DNA from: Pantoea trifolii
Lineage (GTDB): Bacteria > Pseudomonadota > Gammaproteobacteria > Enterobacterales > Enterobacteriaceae
DNA: 64,000 nucleotides
NCBI RefSeq assembly: GCF_024506435.1
Contig: NZ_JANIET010000001.1
Location: forward strand, 3,162,001-3,226,000
Reading direction: 5' to 3'
The notes beneath the pieces were generated by a model that made no database searches, was not told where the DNA came from, and saw only the letters and a list, made by a program, of their open reading frames with translations. Shown here one piece after another: positions 45,543 to 55,108 of this stretch (the stretch's first letter is position 1; every line of letters starts with the position of its first letter). Made by a program: the position numbers and the translations under genes.

Positions 45543-46664
45543 TTACTGCCGGCTGTCGTTCGCCGATCGCAGCATACTTCTGCTTTCGACCAGGAAGCGT
45601 TTCGCGTAATCACCAAACCAGTGTTCAACGCGTTCGAAGCTATCGATGAAGGCTTGCTTATCGCCCTGCTCGAGCAGTTTGATCGCATCGCCAAATCGTT
45701 GGTAGTAGCGTTTGATTAGCGCCAGATTACTCTCCGAGGACATAATGATGTCCGCGTAAAGCTGTGGATCCTGCGCAAACAGACGTCCAACCATCGCTAG
45801 TTCAAGGCGGTAGATCGGCGAAGATAACGCTAACAGCTGATCCAGATTAACGTTCTCTTCCGCCAGATGCAGACCATAAGCGAAAGTCGCAAAGTGACGC
45901 AGTGCCTGAATAAACGCCATATTCTGATCGTGCTCAACGGCACTGATACGATGCAGGCGCGCGCCCCAAACTTGAATCTGCTCAAGGAACCACTGATAAG
46001 CTTCCGGCTGACGGCCATCGCACCACACCACAACCTGCTTCGCCAGGCTGCCGCTGTCCGGGCCAAACATCGGATGCAAGCCCAGAACCGGTCCGGTGTG
46101 CGCGGCTAGCATCGCTTGCAGCGGGCGATTCTTCACCGAGGCCAGATCGACAAGAATGCAGTCTTCTGGCAATTTCGGCAGCTCACCGATAATTTGCTCT
46201 GTCAGATGGATTGGCACACTGATGATCACCATGCCCGCATCTTTCAGCAGCTCATCCGAACGATCCCAATCGCCTTTATCGAGAATGCGAACCTGATAGC
46301 CAGAAAGTGTCAGCATCTTTTCAAACAGACGCCCCATCTGGCCGCGGCCACCCACTATTACCACCGGACGCAGCGTAGGACACAGTGTTTTGAAGCCTTT
46401 GTCATTTTCATGCGCATAAGATTCACGCATCAAGCGACGTAATACATCTTCAATCAAATCCGGCGAGACACCGAGCGCTTCAGCTTCCTGGCGGCGTGAA
46501 GCCAACATGCTGGCTTCACGCTCAGGAACATAGATCGGCAAACCGTAGCGGCTTTTAACTTCCCCTACTTCGGCTACCAGCTCCAGTCGTTTTGCCAGTA
46601 ACCCAAGCAGTGCTTTATCTACTTCATCGATTTGATCGCGTAGCGCGGTCAGTTCAGCCACCAT
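45543..46664 (-). CDS. tyrA: Chorismate mutase-prephenate dehydrogenase (T-protein)
   Basis: A 373-aa bifunctional enzyme of tyrosine synthesis. The N-terminal chorismate mutase domain covers residues 1-90 ([30 protein letters not shown]). The NAD-binding loop is [18 protein letters not shown] (about residues 99-116), and the dehydrogenase part includes [10 protein letters not shown]. It ends, as E. coli TyrA, at 373 aa. It lies 6 nt after aroF in one operon. Confidence 0.97.
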   Translation of the reverse strand: MVAELTALRDQIDEVDKALLGLLAKRLELVAEVGEVKSRYGLPIYVPEREASMLASRRQEAEALGVSPDLIEDVLRRLMRESYAHENDKGFKTLCPTLRPVVIVGGRGQMGRLFEKMLTLSGYQVRILDKGDWDRSDELLKDAGMVIISVPIHLTEQIIGELPKLPEDCILVDLASVKNRPLQAMLAAHTGPVLGLHPMFGPDSGSLAKQVVVWCDGRQPEAYQWFLEQIQVWGARLHRISAVEHDQNMAFIQALRHFATFAYGLHLAEENVNLDQLLALSSPIYRLELAMVGRLFAQDPQLYADIIMSSESNLALIKRYYQRFGDAIKLLEQGDKQAFIDSFERVEHWFGDYAKRFLVESRSMLRSANDSRQ

Positions 46665-46670
46665 GACTCA

Positions 46671-47750
46671 TTACACCTCGTGTGACAGACGCGCCGACAG
46701 CACTCCCTGCAGATCCTGATGGATTTCACGCAGCAACGTTTCAGTGGTTTCCCAGTCGATGCAAGCATCAGTGACGGATACACCGTATTTCATTTCGCTA
46801 CGTGGCTGTTCAGAAGACTGATTGCCTTCATGAATGTTGCTTTCCAACATCAGGCCAATGATGGAACGGTTTCCATCTTTAATCTGCGCGATAGCCGATT
46901 CGGCTACGCCAGGCTGGCGGCGATAGTCTTTGTTAGAATTACCATGGCTGCAATCTATCATTAAGGCCGGACGCAGTCCCGCTTTCAGCATCTCTTTTTC
47001 ACACTGAGCGACATCTTCTGGGCCGTAGTTTGGTGCTTTGCCGCCGCGCAGAATCACATGTCCATCTGGGTTGCCCTGGGTTTGCAGCAAGCAAACCTGA
47101 CCAGCCTGATTGATACCAACAAAACGGTGCGGCATCGCAGCCGCGCGCATGGCGTTAATCGCGGTACCAAGGCTGCCATCCGTACCATTTTTAAAACCAA
47201 CCGGCATGGAGAGACCTGAAGCCATTTCACGGTGGGTTTGTGATTCGGTGGTACGCGCACCGATCGCTGACCAGCTAAACAGATCGCCAAGGTATTGTGG
47301 GCTGTTGGGATCCAGCGCTTCGGTCGCCAGCGGTAATCCCATCTCGACGAGATTAACCAGCAGCTGACGTGCGATATGCAGGCCGGCTTCCATATCAAAC
47401 GAGTTGTTCATGTAAGGATCATTGATCAACCCTTTCCAGCCGACGGTGGTTCGAGGTTTTTCAAAATAAACGCGCATAACGATGTACAGCTGATCCTTCA
47501 ACTGTGCAGAGAGAGATTGCAACTGACGGGCATAGGCAAGTGCGGCTTCGGTATCGTGAATTGAACAAGGACCACAAACCACCAACAGGCGCGGATCGCG
47601 GCCCGCAATAATGTCGGCAATGGTCTGGCGAGAAGACGCAATTTGCGCTTCCTGCGCCGCAGTGAGCGGGAATTTGGCTTTCAGCTCTTGCGGGGTAATC
47701 AAAATTTGTTCGTCGGCGATATGCACATTGTTCAGCGCGTCTTTTTGCAT
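46671..47750 (-). CDS. aroF: DAHP synthase, tyrosine-sensitive
   Basis: A 359-aa enzyme that joins phosphoenolpyruvate and erythrose 4-phosphate, the first step of the shikimate pathway. CGPCSIHD, YFEKPRTTVGWKGLINDP and DCSHGNSNKDYRRQ are conserved active-site parts. The operon with tyrA and the close match to E. coli AroF identify it as the tyrosine-inhibited isoenzyme. A TyrR box lies 190 nt upstream. Confidence 0.96.
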   Translation of the reverse strand: MQKDALNNVHIADEQILITPQELKAKFPLTAAQEAQIASSRQTIADIIAGRDPRLLVVCGPCSIHDTEAALAYARQLQSLSAQLKDQLYIVMRVYFEKPRTTVGWKGLINDPYMNNSFDMEAGLHIARQLLVNLVEMGLPLATEALDPNSPQYLGDLFSWSAIGARTTESQTHREMASGLSMPVGFKNGTDGSLGTAINAMRAAAMPHRFVGINQAGQVCLLQTQGNPDGHVILRGGKAPNYGPEDVAQCEKEMLKAGLRPALMIDCSHGNSNKDYRRQPGVAESAIAQIKDGNRSIIGLMLESNIHEGNQSSEQPRSEMKYGVSVTDACIDWETTETLLREIHQDLQGVLSARLSHEV

Positions 47751-47808
47751 GATTGCGATCCTTTTTACTCGTTTATGCGGTTTGGGATCCTCACTGAGGA
47801 TGGCGCTT

Positions 47809-47836
47809 ACTTTATCACATCATGTACACCATGCAA
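47809..47836 (-). promoter_or_regulatory. Candidate aroF promoter
   Basis: TTGCAT (47836-47831), a 16-bp spacer and TAAAGT (47814-47809). The region is flanked by two TGTACA motifs (47823-47828 and 47845-47850). Confidence 0.45.
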
Positions 47837-47940
47837 TCCACACATGTACACTTTTATTACCATCAAAATAAAAAACCACTTAAAAACACATAAAAACCTT
47901 AAATTACAATAATTTAATTTAGCGCACCAAAACACCAGCC

Positions 47941-47958
47941 TGTAAACATATAATTACA
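47941..47958. promoter_or_regulatory. TyrR box upstream of aroF
   Basis: TGTAAACATATAATTACA agrees with TGTAAAN6TTTACA at 11 of 12 fixed positions. TyrR with tyrosine represses aroF-tyrA in E. coli from several boxes; the others are not clear here, though TGTACA motifs near 47823 and 47845 are weak candidates. Confidence 0.7.
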
Positions 47959-48037
47959 TCATAATGAGTCCCGTTAGTGATTTTTGCCATCAGCCAAGCT
48001 AGCATTCTGTTATTCATTATTTTTCAGGGATCGTGCG

Positions 48038-48559
48038 ATGTCCATTTCGCTTATCACACTGCGTCCTTTCACGTTGCAGGATATCAATGCTTTTACTCAG
48101 GCCGTCAACGAATCGCTGAGTACGTTAAAACCCTGGATGGCCTGGGCCCACGACGATTATCATCCTGATGAAGCGGCCAGCTGGATCGATTTCACGCGCA
48201 TTCAACGCAGTAAAGGCGAAGCGGAAGAGTTCGCGATTGTGGATGGCAACGATCGGTTGCTAGGAAGCGCCGGTATTCGTTTCGCAAAGAATCCGGACGA
48301 AAGGAGTGCATTAGGATATTGGGTGCGCAGTGATGCTCAGCGGCAAGGCGTTGCGACGCGTGCGGTGGCGCAGTTGGTCGAATTTGGCTTCCAGCATCCA
48401 CATATCAATCAGCTAGAGATTCTTGCAGCAGAAGAGAATCACGCCAGTCGCGCGGTTGCCTTACGCTGCGGCTTCACTTTAGTTAATTATTGCTTTGGGC
48501 TAATCATTCTGGAGAGCGGAGCGGTGAACGCCGCGATTTATCATTTACAGCGCCCATAA
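48038..48559 (+). CDS. GNAT-family N-acetyltransferase (RimJ/RimL type)
   Basis: A 173-aa cytoplasmic acetyltransferase. It starts with ITLRPFTLQDINAFTQAV, has the LGYWVRSDAQRQGVATRAVAQL acetyl-CoA loop (Q/R-x-x-G-x-A form) near residues 91-112 and ends with the family strand NHASRAVALRCGFTL. The family acetylates protein N-termini or amino-containing small molecules; the substrate cannot be read here. The ATG at 48038 has CAGGGA 7 nt upstream. In E. coli this interval holds yfiL-yfiR-dgcN-yfiB instead. Confidence 0.9.
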   Translation: MSISLITLRPFTLQDINAFTQAVNESLSTLKPWMAWAHDDYHPDEAASWIDFTRIQRSKGEAEEFAIVDGNDRLLGSAGIRFAKNPDERSALGYWVRSDAQRQGVATRAVAQLVEFGFQHPHINQLEILAAEENHASRAVALRCGFTLVNYCFGLIILESGAVNAAIYHLQRP

Positions 48560-48590
48560 AAAAAGGGGCCGGCCAAATGGCCAACCCCTT
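48557..48590 (-). terminator. Terminator after rplS
   Basis: AAGGGG/CCCCTT and GGCC/GGCC arms with an internal loop, followed on the minus strand by eight T. It also overlaps the end of the convergent GNAT gene. Confidence 0.85.
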
Positions 48591-48616
48591 GTTTGCTATT
48601 AACTTTGAGAAGTCGC

Positions 48617-49009
<393 letters not shown>

Positions 49010-49774
49010 TTACTCTCCCGCCTCATCGTTTTGTTGCTGCTGATGTTCACGCTGGAACTCATTTAGCAACCGTGCTTGCTCTTCAGTCAGAGCCAGGTTT
49101 TCCAGAAGTTCAGGTCTTCTTAGCCAGGTACGGCCTAACGACTGTTTCAGGCGCCAGCGGCGAATATCGGCATGGTTGCCCGACAGTAAAACTGGCGGAA
49201 CTTCCATCCCTTCTAACACTTCAGGTCGGGTGTAGTGCGGGCAATCCAGCAAACCATCCGAGAACGAATCCTCATCGGCTGACGCCTGTTTCCCCAGTAC
49301 GCCGGGAATAAACCGGGCGACCGAATCAATTAACGTCATGGCTGGTAGCTCACCGCCACTGAGAACGTAATCACCGATTGACCATTCTTCATCAATCTCT
49401 GTGTGAATCACGCGCTCATCTATCCCTTCGTAGCGACCACATACCAGAATCAACTTCTGATTGGTCGCCAGTTCGCAAACGCCCTGTTGGTCCAGTTTGC
49501 GTCCCTGAGGTGAAAGATAAATCACCTTAGCGCCTTCTCCCGCCGCCGCTTTCGCTGCGGAGATGGCATCCCGTAAGGGTTGCACCATCATCAACATTCC
49601 CGGTCCGCCGCCGTAAGGACGATCGTCCACGGTACGGTGCCGGTCATGCGTGAAGTCACGAGGACTCCAGCTTTGAATGTCGAGCAGGCCATTTTTTACT
49701 GCCCGGCCAGTTACCCCGTACTCGGTAATAGCGCGAAACATCTCTGGAAACAGGCTAATAACACCAATCCACAT
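49010..49774 (-). CDS. trmD: tRNA (guanine-37-N1)-methyltransferase
   Basis: A 254-aa SPOUT enzyme that methylates G37 of tRNAs reading CNN and some other codons, preventing +1 frameshifts. [25 protein letters not shown] starts the fold; [29 protein letters not shown] and [13 protein letters not shown] form the knot that binds S-adenosylmethionine. The start at 49774 is by homology; in-frame extension to 49828 overlaps rimM. Gap to rplS 42 nt. Confidence 0.97.
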   Translation of the reverse strand: MWIGVISLFPEMFRAITEYGVTGRAVKNGLLDIQSWSPRDFTHDRHRTVDDRPYGGGPGMLMMVQPLRDAISAAKAAAGEGAKVIYLSPQGRKLDQQGVCELATNQKLILVCGRYEGIDERVIHTEIDEEWSIGDYVLSGGELPAMTLIDSVARFIPGVLGKQASADEDSFSDGLLDCPHYTRPEVLEGMEVPPVLLSGNHADIRRWRLKQSLGRTWLRRPELLENLALTEEQARLLNEFQREHQQQQNDEAGE

Positions 49775-49809
49775 CGCGTTCGCCGTTACGTTACCGGATT
49801 GTCCGGAGA

Positions 49810-50358
49810 TCAAAAACCAGGATCCCAATCTACTTCAATAAGGCCAGTAGAGAGATCGACTTTCTTGATAACCTGTTCATCAAGAAACGGAATTAACCGC
49901 TCTTGCGCACCGAATGCATCCTTCAGGTTTGCCTTAACGACGAGAACGTCGTTCGATCCGGTTTCCATCAAATCAATGACTTTGCCCATCTCGTAGCCTT
50001 CGAGGTTCACTACTTTCATACCCATAAGGTCTTTCCAGTAGTAATCACCTGCTTCCAGCGCTGGCAGCTGCGTGGAGTCAACCGTAATTTCGCAATTGGT
50101 CAACTGTGCTGCAGCGTCCCGATCGTCAATGCCTTTGACTTTGATGATCAGGTCCTGATTGTGGTGCTTCCAGCCCTCGAGTTCGACCTGCTGCCATTTA
50201 CCGGCGCGCTGGATGAACCAAGGTTGGTAGTCGAAGATGCTTTCAGCGTCTTCAGTGGAGGAAAACACTTTGAGCCAACCCCGAATTCCGTAAGCCGCGC
50301 CCATTTTTCCCAATACAATCGGGTTAACGGGAGGCTGCCCGGCAGGTTTAATGCTCAT
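49810..50358 (-). CDS. rimM: Ribosome maturation factor RimM
   Basis: A 182-aa factor that assists 30S head assembly, binding protein S19. The N-terminal RimM domain starts [33 protein letters not shown]; a PRC barrel covers about residues 100-182 ([32 protein letters not shown]). The start at 50358 gives MSIKPAG; a GTG three codons upstream is possible. 18 nt after rpsP. Confidence 0.97.
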   Translation of the reverse strand: MSIKPAGQPPVNPIVLGKMGAAYGIRGWLKVFSSTEDAESIFDYQPWFIQRAGKWQQVELEGWKHHNQDLIIKVKGIDDRDAAAQLTNCEITVDSTQLPALEAGDYYWKDLMGMKVVNLEGYEMGKVIDLMETGSNDVLVVKANLKDAFGAQERLIPFLDEQVIKKVDLSTGLIEVDWDPGF

Positions 50359-50376
50359 GCTCACCACCGTGACAGA

Positions 50377-50625
50377 TTAAGCTGCTTTCTTTGCTTCTTT
50401 GATCAGCGCGTTAACGCGATCAGAAAGCGTTGCGCCCTGGCCAACCCAGTGCTCAATACGGTCCAGATCCAGACGCAGACCTTCAGCCTGACCAGAAGCG
50501 ATCGGGTTGAAGAAACCTACGCGCTCGATGAAACGACCGTTACGAGCATTGCGGCTGTCAGTGACGACGACCTGATAGAACGGACGCTTTTTAGCGCCGT
50601 GACGTGCCAAACGAATTGTTACCAT
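50377..50625 (-). CDS. rpsP: 30S ribosomal protein S16
   Basis: An 82-aa protein of the small subunit, [30 protein letters not shown] at the start, equal in length to E. coli S16. The ATG at 50625 follows GAGGATGTT. First gene of the trmD operon, with a strong hairpin just upstream. Confidence 0.98.
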   Translation of the reverse strand: MVTIRLARHGAKKRPFYQVVVTDSRNARNGRFIERVGFFNPIASGQAEGLRLDLDRIEHWVGQGATLSDRVNALIKEAKKAA

Positions 50626-50647
50626 AACATCCTCATTAGTTAATAAA

Positions 50648-50683
50648 GCGCTCGGGCCCCATCGAGGAACGGGGCCCGAGCGC
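50648..50683 (-). terminator. Strong hairpin between ffh and rpsP (terminator or attenuator)
   Basis: GCGCTCGGGCCCC/GGGGCCCGAGCGC, 13 perfect base pairs with a 10-nt loop, then TTTATTA on the minus strand, 22 nt before the rpsP start. It may end ffh transcripts or be part of the rpsP leader. Confidence 0.75.
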
Positions 50684-50768
50684 GATATAAAAAGCCCGAA
50701 AATTTTACTCATTTTGGCGCAAAAAGCAACCTGAGTGTGTCAAATAACCGGCTTTCTCTGCGGCCGCC

Positions 50769-52130
50769 TTAGCGACCAGGGAATCCAGGCGGCATCATAC
50801 CTTTCATGCCACGCATCATTTTGGCCATGCCGCCTTTCTTCATTTTCTTCATCATGCGCTGCATATCATCGAACTGTTTCAGCAGTCGGTTGACGTCCTG
50901 CACCTGCATGCCTGAGCCCAGCGCAATACGACGTTTGCGCGAACCCTTGATAATTTCTGGCTTCTCACGCTCTTTACGCGTCATCGAATTGATGATGGCT
51001 TCCATGCGAACCAGCACTTTGTCATCCATCTGCGATTTCACGTTGTCAGGCAGTTGTCCCATGCCCGGCAGTTTGCCCATCAGGCTCGCCATGCCGCCCA
51101 TGTTGCGCATCTGCTTCAACTGCTCAAGGAAGTCGTTGAGATCAAAACCGTCGCCGGTTTTCAGTTTCTTCGCCAGTTTCTCCGCCTGATCGCGGTCAAC
51201 TTTGCTCTCGATATCTTCGATCAGCGACAGAACATCGCCCATGCCGAGAATGCGCGACGCGATACGCTCTGGATAGAAAGCTTCCAGCGCTTCGGTCTTC
51301 TCGCCCATCCCCATAAATTTGATTGGCTTGCCGGTGATGTGACGAATCGACAGCGCCGCACCACCGCGCGCATCACCATCGACTTTCGTCAGGATCACAC
51401 CGGTCAACGGCAGCGCTTCGTTGAAGGCTTTCGCGGTGTTGGCGGCATCCTGACCGGTCATGGCATCGACCACAAACAGCGTTTCCACCGGATTGATCGC
51501 GGCGTGTACCTGTTTGATTTCGTCCATCATCGCTTCGTCGACGTGTAAACGACCGGCGGTATCCACCAGCAGCACATCGTAGAATTGCACTTTGGCTTGT
51601 TTCAGCGCGTTCTGAACAATGTCGACCGGCTTTTGGCTCAGATCGGACGGACAGAAATCAACGCCGACCTGCTCAGCCAGGGTTTCCAACTGTTTGATCG
51701 CCGCAGGGCGATAAACGTCAGCAGAAACCACCAACACTTTCTTCTTGTGCTTCTCGCGCAAGAATTTACCCAGTTTTGCCACGCTGGTAGTTTTACCGGC
51801 ACCTTGCAAACCGGCCATCAGCACCACGGCTGGCGGCTGAGCATTCAGATTGAGCGCATTATTTTCAGCGCCCATCGCCGCAACCAATTCGTTGCGCACG
51901 ATTTTGATGAACTCCTGGCCTGGCGTCAGGCTTTTGTTCACATCGTGGCCAACGGCGGCCTCTTTCACGCGATTAATAAATTCACGCACCACCGGCAGCG
52001 CAACGTCAGCTTCCAGCAGCGCCATGCGAACTTCACGCAGCGTGTCTTTGATGTTGTCTTCGGTCAGCCTTCCGCGGCCGCTGATATTGCGCAGGGTTTG
52101 CGACAAACGATCGGTTAAATTATCAAACAT
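50769..52130 (-). CDS. ffh: Signal recognition particle protein Ffh
   Basis: A 453-aa GTPase that, with 4.5S RNA, targets membrane proteins to FtsY. N domain (1-85, MFDNLTDRLSQTLRNISGRGRL), G domain with GLQGAGKTTSVAKLG (about 103-117), VDTAGR and TKVDGDARGG, and a methionine-rich M domain from about residue 325 that ends MMRGMKGMMPPGFPGR. Divergent from ypjD. Confidence 0.98.
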   Translation of the reverse strand: MFDNLTDRLSQTLRNISGRGRLTEDNIKDTLREVRMALLEADVALPVVREFINRVKEAAVGHDVNKSLTPGQEFIKIVRNELVAAMGAENNALNLNAQPPAVVLMAGLQGAGKTTSVAKLGKFLREKHKKKVLVVSADVYRPAAIKQLETLAEQVGVDFCPSDLSQKPVDIVQNALKQAKVQFYDVLLVDTAGRLHVDEAMMDEIKQVHAAINPVETLFVVDAMTGQDAANTAKAFNEALPLTGVILTKVDGDARGGAALSIRHITGKPIKFMGMGEKTEALEAFYPERIASRILGMGDVLSLIEDIESKVDRDQAEKLAKKLKTGDGFDLNDFLEQLKQMRNMGGMASLMGKLPGMGQLPDNVKSQMDDKVLVRMEAIINSMTRKEREKPEIIKGSRKRRIALGSGMQVQDVNRLLKQFDDMQRMMKKMKKGGMAKMMRGMKGMMPPGFPGR

Positions 52131-52297
52131 GCTCTCTCACTTAGAACCGTAGCGAGGCCGCCATAGGCGACACAATGCGCCGGATTATAACACGAAGACG
52201 AAGCGATCTCTGCAATTGACCGTCAGATCGTTTGGAGCCTGCTGCTGCTGGCGCTATACTGCTTTTTTCCTTATCTGACCGATACCTGAAAGGATCT

Positions 52298-53092
52298 ATG
52301 TTCGTTTTCGCGATCGTGGCGCTGTTCGCCTACTCCCTCAGCCTTGCATTGATCATTCCCAGCCTGCTTAAACGCAACGGTGGCTGGCGTCGTTTTGCTG
52401 TGCTTTCCGCCTGCGTGGCGCTGATTGCGCACGCCGTTGCCCTGCAGCAGCGCATTTTTGCTGTTGATAACGGGCAAAACCTCAGCCTGCTTAATATCGG
52501 CTCGCTGGTTAGCCTGCTGATCTGCGCCATCATGACGATTGTCGCCTCGCGCAATCGTGGCTGGCTGCTGCTGCCGATTGTTTACAGCTTTGCATTGATT
52601 AATCTGGCCTTTGCCACCTTTGTGCCCAATGCCTTTATTACGCATCTGGAAACCACGCCGGGCATGATGGTTCACATCGGTCTGTCGTTGTTTGCCTATG
52701 CCACGCTGATCATCGCGGCACTGTATGCGCTGCAGCTGGCGTGGATCGATTACCAGTTAAAAAATAAGAAACTGGCTTTCACTCAGGATATGCCGCCGCT
52801 GCTCAGCATTGAGCGCAAAATGTTCCACATCACGCAGATTGGTGTCGTGCTGTTGACGCTGGTGCTCTGCACCGGTTTGCTCTTCATGCATAACCTGTTT
52901 AGCGCGGAGAATGTGGATAAAGCGGTTCTCTCCATCATTGCCTGGTTTGTCTACATCGTTCTGCTTTGGGGACACTATCGTGAAGGCTGGCGCGGACGCC
53001 GCGTCGTGTGGTTTAACTGTGGCGGCGCGCTGCTGCTAACCATGGCCTATTTCGGCAGTCGCGTGCTTCAGCACCTGCTCACTTCTCACTAA
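52298..53092 (+). CDS. ypjD: Inner-membrane protein YpjD (cytochrome c assembly CcsA-like)
   Basis: A 264-aa membrane protein with about eight helices, of the CcsA/HemX family. The helix ITRxGVVLLTLVLCTGLLF and the WGHYREGWRGRRVVWF loop carry the conserved His and Trp seen in haem-handling relatives; a role in haem transport is not proved for YpjD. The ATG at 52298 gives MFVFAIVALFAYSLSLAL; in-frame extension to 52232 lacks similarity. corB follows closely, as in E. coli. Confidence 0.92.
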   Translation: MFVFAIVALFAYSLSLALIIPSLLKRNGGWRRFAVLSACVALIAHAVALQQRIFAVDNGQNLSLLNIGSLVSLLICAIMTIVASRNRGWLLLPIVYSFALINLAFATFVPNAFITHLETTPGMMVHIGLSLFAYATLIIAALYALQLAWIDYQLKNKKLAFTQDMPPLLSIERKMFHITQIGVVLLTLVLCTGLLFMHNLFSAENVDKAVLSIIAWFVYIVLLWGHYREGWRGRRVVWFNCGGALLLTMAYFGSRVLQHLLTSH

Positions 53093-53102
53093 GGATTTTG
53101 TG

Positions 53103-54389
53103 TTGGAACACGTTTCAACCACCACGCTGATCATTACGCTGGTCATCATGGTGCTGGTCTCTGCGTATTTCTCCGGTTCAGAGACCGGCATGATGACGCT
53201 CAATCGTTACAAACTGCGCCATAAAGCCAAAAGCGGTAATCGCGGCGCGCGTCGGGTGGAAAAACTTCTGCGTCGTCCCGATCGCCTGATCAGCCTGGTT
53301 TTAATCGGCAACAACCTCGTTAATATCCTCGCCTCCGCTCTTGGCACCATTGTTGGTATGCGCCTGTATGGCGATGCCGGCGTGGCGATTGCTACCGGTA
53401 TTCTGACTTTTGTGGTGCTGGTATTTGCTGAAGTGCTGCCGAAAACGGTCGCGGCGCTCTATCCAGAAAAAGTCGCCTATCCCAGCAGCGTGTTACTGGC
53501 TCCGCTGCAGTACGTGATGTTGCCGCTGGTGTGGCTGCTGAATACCATCACCCGCATTTTGATGCGCATGGTGGGCATTAAAACCGACGGTTCCATCAAC
53601 TCGGCGTTGAGCAAAGAAGAGTTGCGCACCATCGTGCATGAATCACGTTCGCTGATGTCGCGCCGTAATCAGGATATGCTGCTGTCAGTACTCGATCTGG
53701 AGAAAGTCAGCGTGGATGACATCATGGTGCCGCGCAATGAGATCGTCGGCATCAACGTCAATGATGACTGGAAATCCATTGAGCGCCAGCTGAGTCATTC
53801 GCCGCATGGACGCATCGTCCTGTTCCGCGATTCGCTGGACGATTGCGTTGGTATGCTGCGCGTGCGTGAAGCCTGGCGCATGATGACCGAGAAGAAAGAG
53901 TTCAACAAAGATCGCCTGCTGCGTGCTGCTGATGAAATTTACTATGTGCCGGAAGGCACGCCGCTTAACGTGCAGCTGGTTAAATTTCAACGTAATAAAA
54001 AGAAAGTCGGCATGGTGGTTGATGAATATGGCGATGTTAAAGGCTTAGTGACGATCGAAGATATTCTGGAAGAGATCGTCGGCGATTTCACCACCTCAAT
54101 GTCGCCATCGCTGGCCGAAGAAGTGATGCCGCAAAACGATGGTTCGGTATTGATTGAAGGCAGCGCCAATGTGCGTGAAATCAACAAAGCCTTTAACTGG
54201 ACGTTGCCGGAAGAGGATGCCCGCACCATTAACGGCATGCTGCTGGAAGCACTGGAAGAGATTCCACTGGTTGATACCCGCGTTACCCTTGGTGCCTACG
54301 ATATCGATATCCTCGATGTGCAGGACAACATGGTGAAGCAGGTGCGCATCACGCCGCACCACGCACTGAAATCCTCCATCGGCTCCTGA
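53103..54389 (+). CDS. corB: CNNM/CorB-family membrane protein
   Basis: A 428-aa protein (E. coli YfjD/CorB) of the DUF21-CBS-CorC family linked to Mg2+/Co2+ transport. Four membrane segments lie in residues 1-150 with SAYFSGSETGMMTLNRY and ISLVLIGNNLVNILASALGT, then two CBS domains (about 200-325, DIMVPRNEIVGI) and a C-terminal CorC_HlyC domain (about 340-420). There is no ATG: a TTG at 53103, 7 nt after AAGGA, gives MEHVSTTTLIITL as in E. coli; a GTG at 53100 is closer to the ribosome site. Confidence 0.94.
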   Translation: MEHVSTTTLIITLVIMVLVSAYFSGSETGMMTLNRYKLRHKAKSGNRGARRVEKLLRRPDRLISLVLIGNNLVNILASALGTIVGMRLYGDAGVAIATGILTFVVLVFAEVLPKTVAALYPEKVAYPSSVLLAPLQYVMLPLVWLLNTITRILMRMVGIKTDGSINSALSKEELRTIVHESRSLMSRRNQDMLLSVLDLEKVSVDDIMVPRNEIVGINVNDDWKSIERQLSHSPHGRIVLFRDSLDDCVGMLRVREAWRMMTEKKEFNKDRLLRAADEIYYVPEGTPLNVQLVKFQRNKKKVGMVVDEYGDVKGLVTIEDILEEIVGDFTTSMSPSLAEEVMPQNDGSVLIEGSANVREINKAFNWTLPEEDARTINGMLLEALEEIPLVDTRVTLGAYDIDILDVQDNMVKQVRITPHHALKSSIGS

Positions 54390-54404
54390 AGCCTGCAAAC
54401 AAAA

Positions 54405-54429
54405 ACGCCGCGATAATCGCGGCGTTTTT
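54405..54429. terminator. Bidirectional terminator between corB and luxS
   Basis: ACGCCGCGA-TAA-TCGCGGCGT, perfect 9-bp stem, flanked by AAAAA and TTTTT; it serves both convergent genes. Confidence 0.93.
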
Positions 54430-54442
54430 CATTGTGTCTCAA

Positions 54443-54958
54443 CTAGATGTGCAGCTCTTTCAGCTTTTCAGCTGGCAGCTTCAAATCTTCGTTGCGGTTC
54501 ACGCCGATGTCGTGAGCCAGCACATTGCGCGCGATCTGCTGCGCTTCATCCAGTGAGTGCAGTTTGTAGCTGCCGCACTGATATTCGTTCAGCTCTGGAA
54601 TCTGGCCCTGCTCTTTGACTTTCAAAACATCTTCCATCGCGCCTTTCCAGGCTTTCGCTACACGCTGCTCGTCAGGCGTACCAATCAAACTCATGTAGAA
54701 GCCAGTACGGCAACCCATCGGAGAGATGTCGACGATTTCAACGCCATCACCATTCAGGTGATTACGCATGAAGCCAGCAAACAGGTGCTCCAGCGTATGA
54801 ATGCCACGCTCAGTCAGAATTTCAATATTCGGACGGCAAAAACGCAGGTCGAAAACGGTGATGGTATCGCCATGCGGAGTTTTCATGGTTTTTGCTACGC
54901 GTACTGCAGGTGCGCCCATGATGGTGTGATCAACAGTAAAACTATCCAGTAGTGGCAT
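54443..54958 (-). CDS. luxS: S-ribosylhomocysteine lyase LuxS
   Basis: A 171-aa metalloenzyme that splits S-ribosylhomocysteine into homocysteine and DPD, the precursor of autoinducer-2. Metal ligands are His in [11 protein letters not shown] (H-x-x-E-H, about residues 54-58) and Cys in YQCGSY (about 128). Start [14 protein letters not shown] as in E. coli. micA lies divergently upstream. Confidence 0.98.
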   Translation of the reverse strand: MPLLDSFTVDHTIMGAPAVRVAKTMKTPHGDTITVFDLRFCRPNIEILTERGIHTLEHLFAGFMRNHLNGDGVEIVDISPMGCRTGFYMSLIGTPDEQRVAKAWKGAMEDVLKVKEQGQIPELNEYQCGSYKLHSLDEAQQIARNVLAHDIGVNRNEDLKLPAEKLKELHI

Positions 54959-54994
54959 ACGTCACCTCCTGTTTTGAGATTTTTTTTAAAACGA

Positions 54995-55025
54995 TGAAAC
55001 TTTTCTGTTCGTCCAGCGTCTGAAT
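54995..55025 (+). promoter_or_regulatory. Sigma-E promoter of micA
   Basis: TGAAACTT (54995-55002), a 16-bp spacer and TCTGAAT (55019-55025), close to the sigma-E consensus GGAACTT/TCTGA. It places the start site at about 55030. Confidence 0.85.
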
Positions 55026-55029
55026 ATAT

Positions 55030-55106
55030 GAAAGACGCGCATTTGTTATCATCATCCCTGACAACAGAGATGTTTATTTTGGCCACATTGATGTGGCCAT
55101 TTTCTT
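55030..55106 (+). ncRNA. micA: MicA small RNA
   Basis: An Hfq-dependent sRNA that represses ompA and other porin messages under envelope stress. It starts GAAAGACGCGCATTTGTTAT, the same 20 nt as in E. coli MicA, keeps the CATCATCCCTG seed, and ends in the terminator GGCCACATTGATGTGGCC followed by a T-rich tail. The internal hairpin region differs from E. coli. It lies between luxS and gshA, as in E. coli. Confidence 0.95.
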
Positions 55107-55108
55107 TT

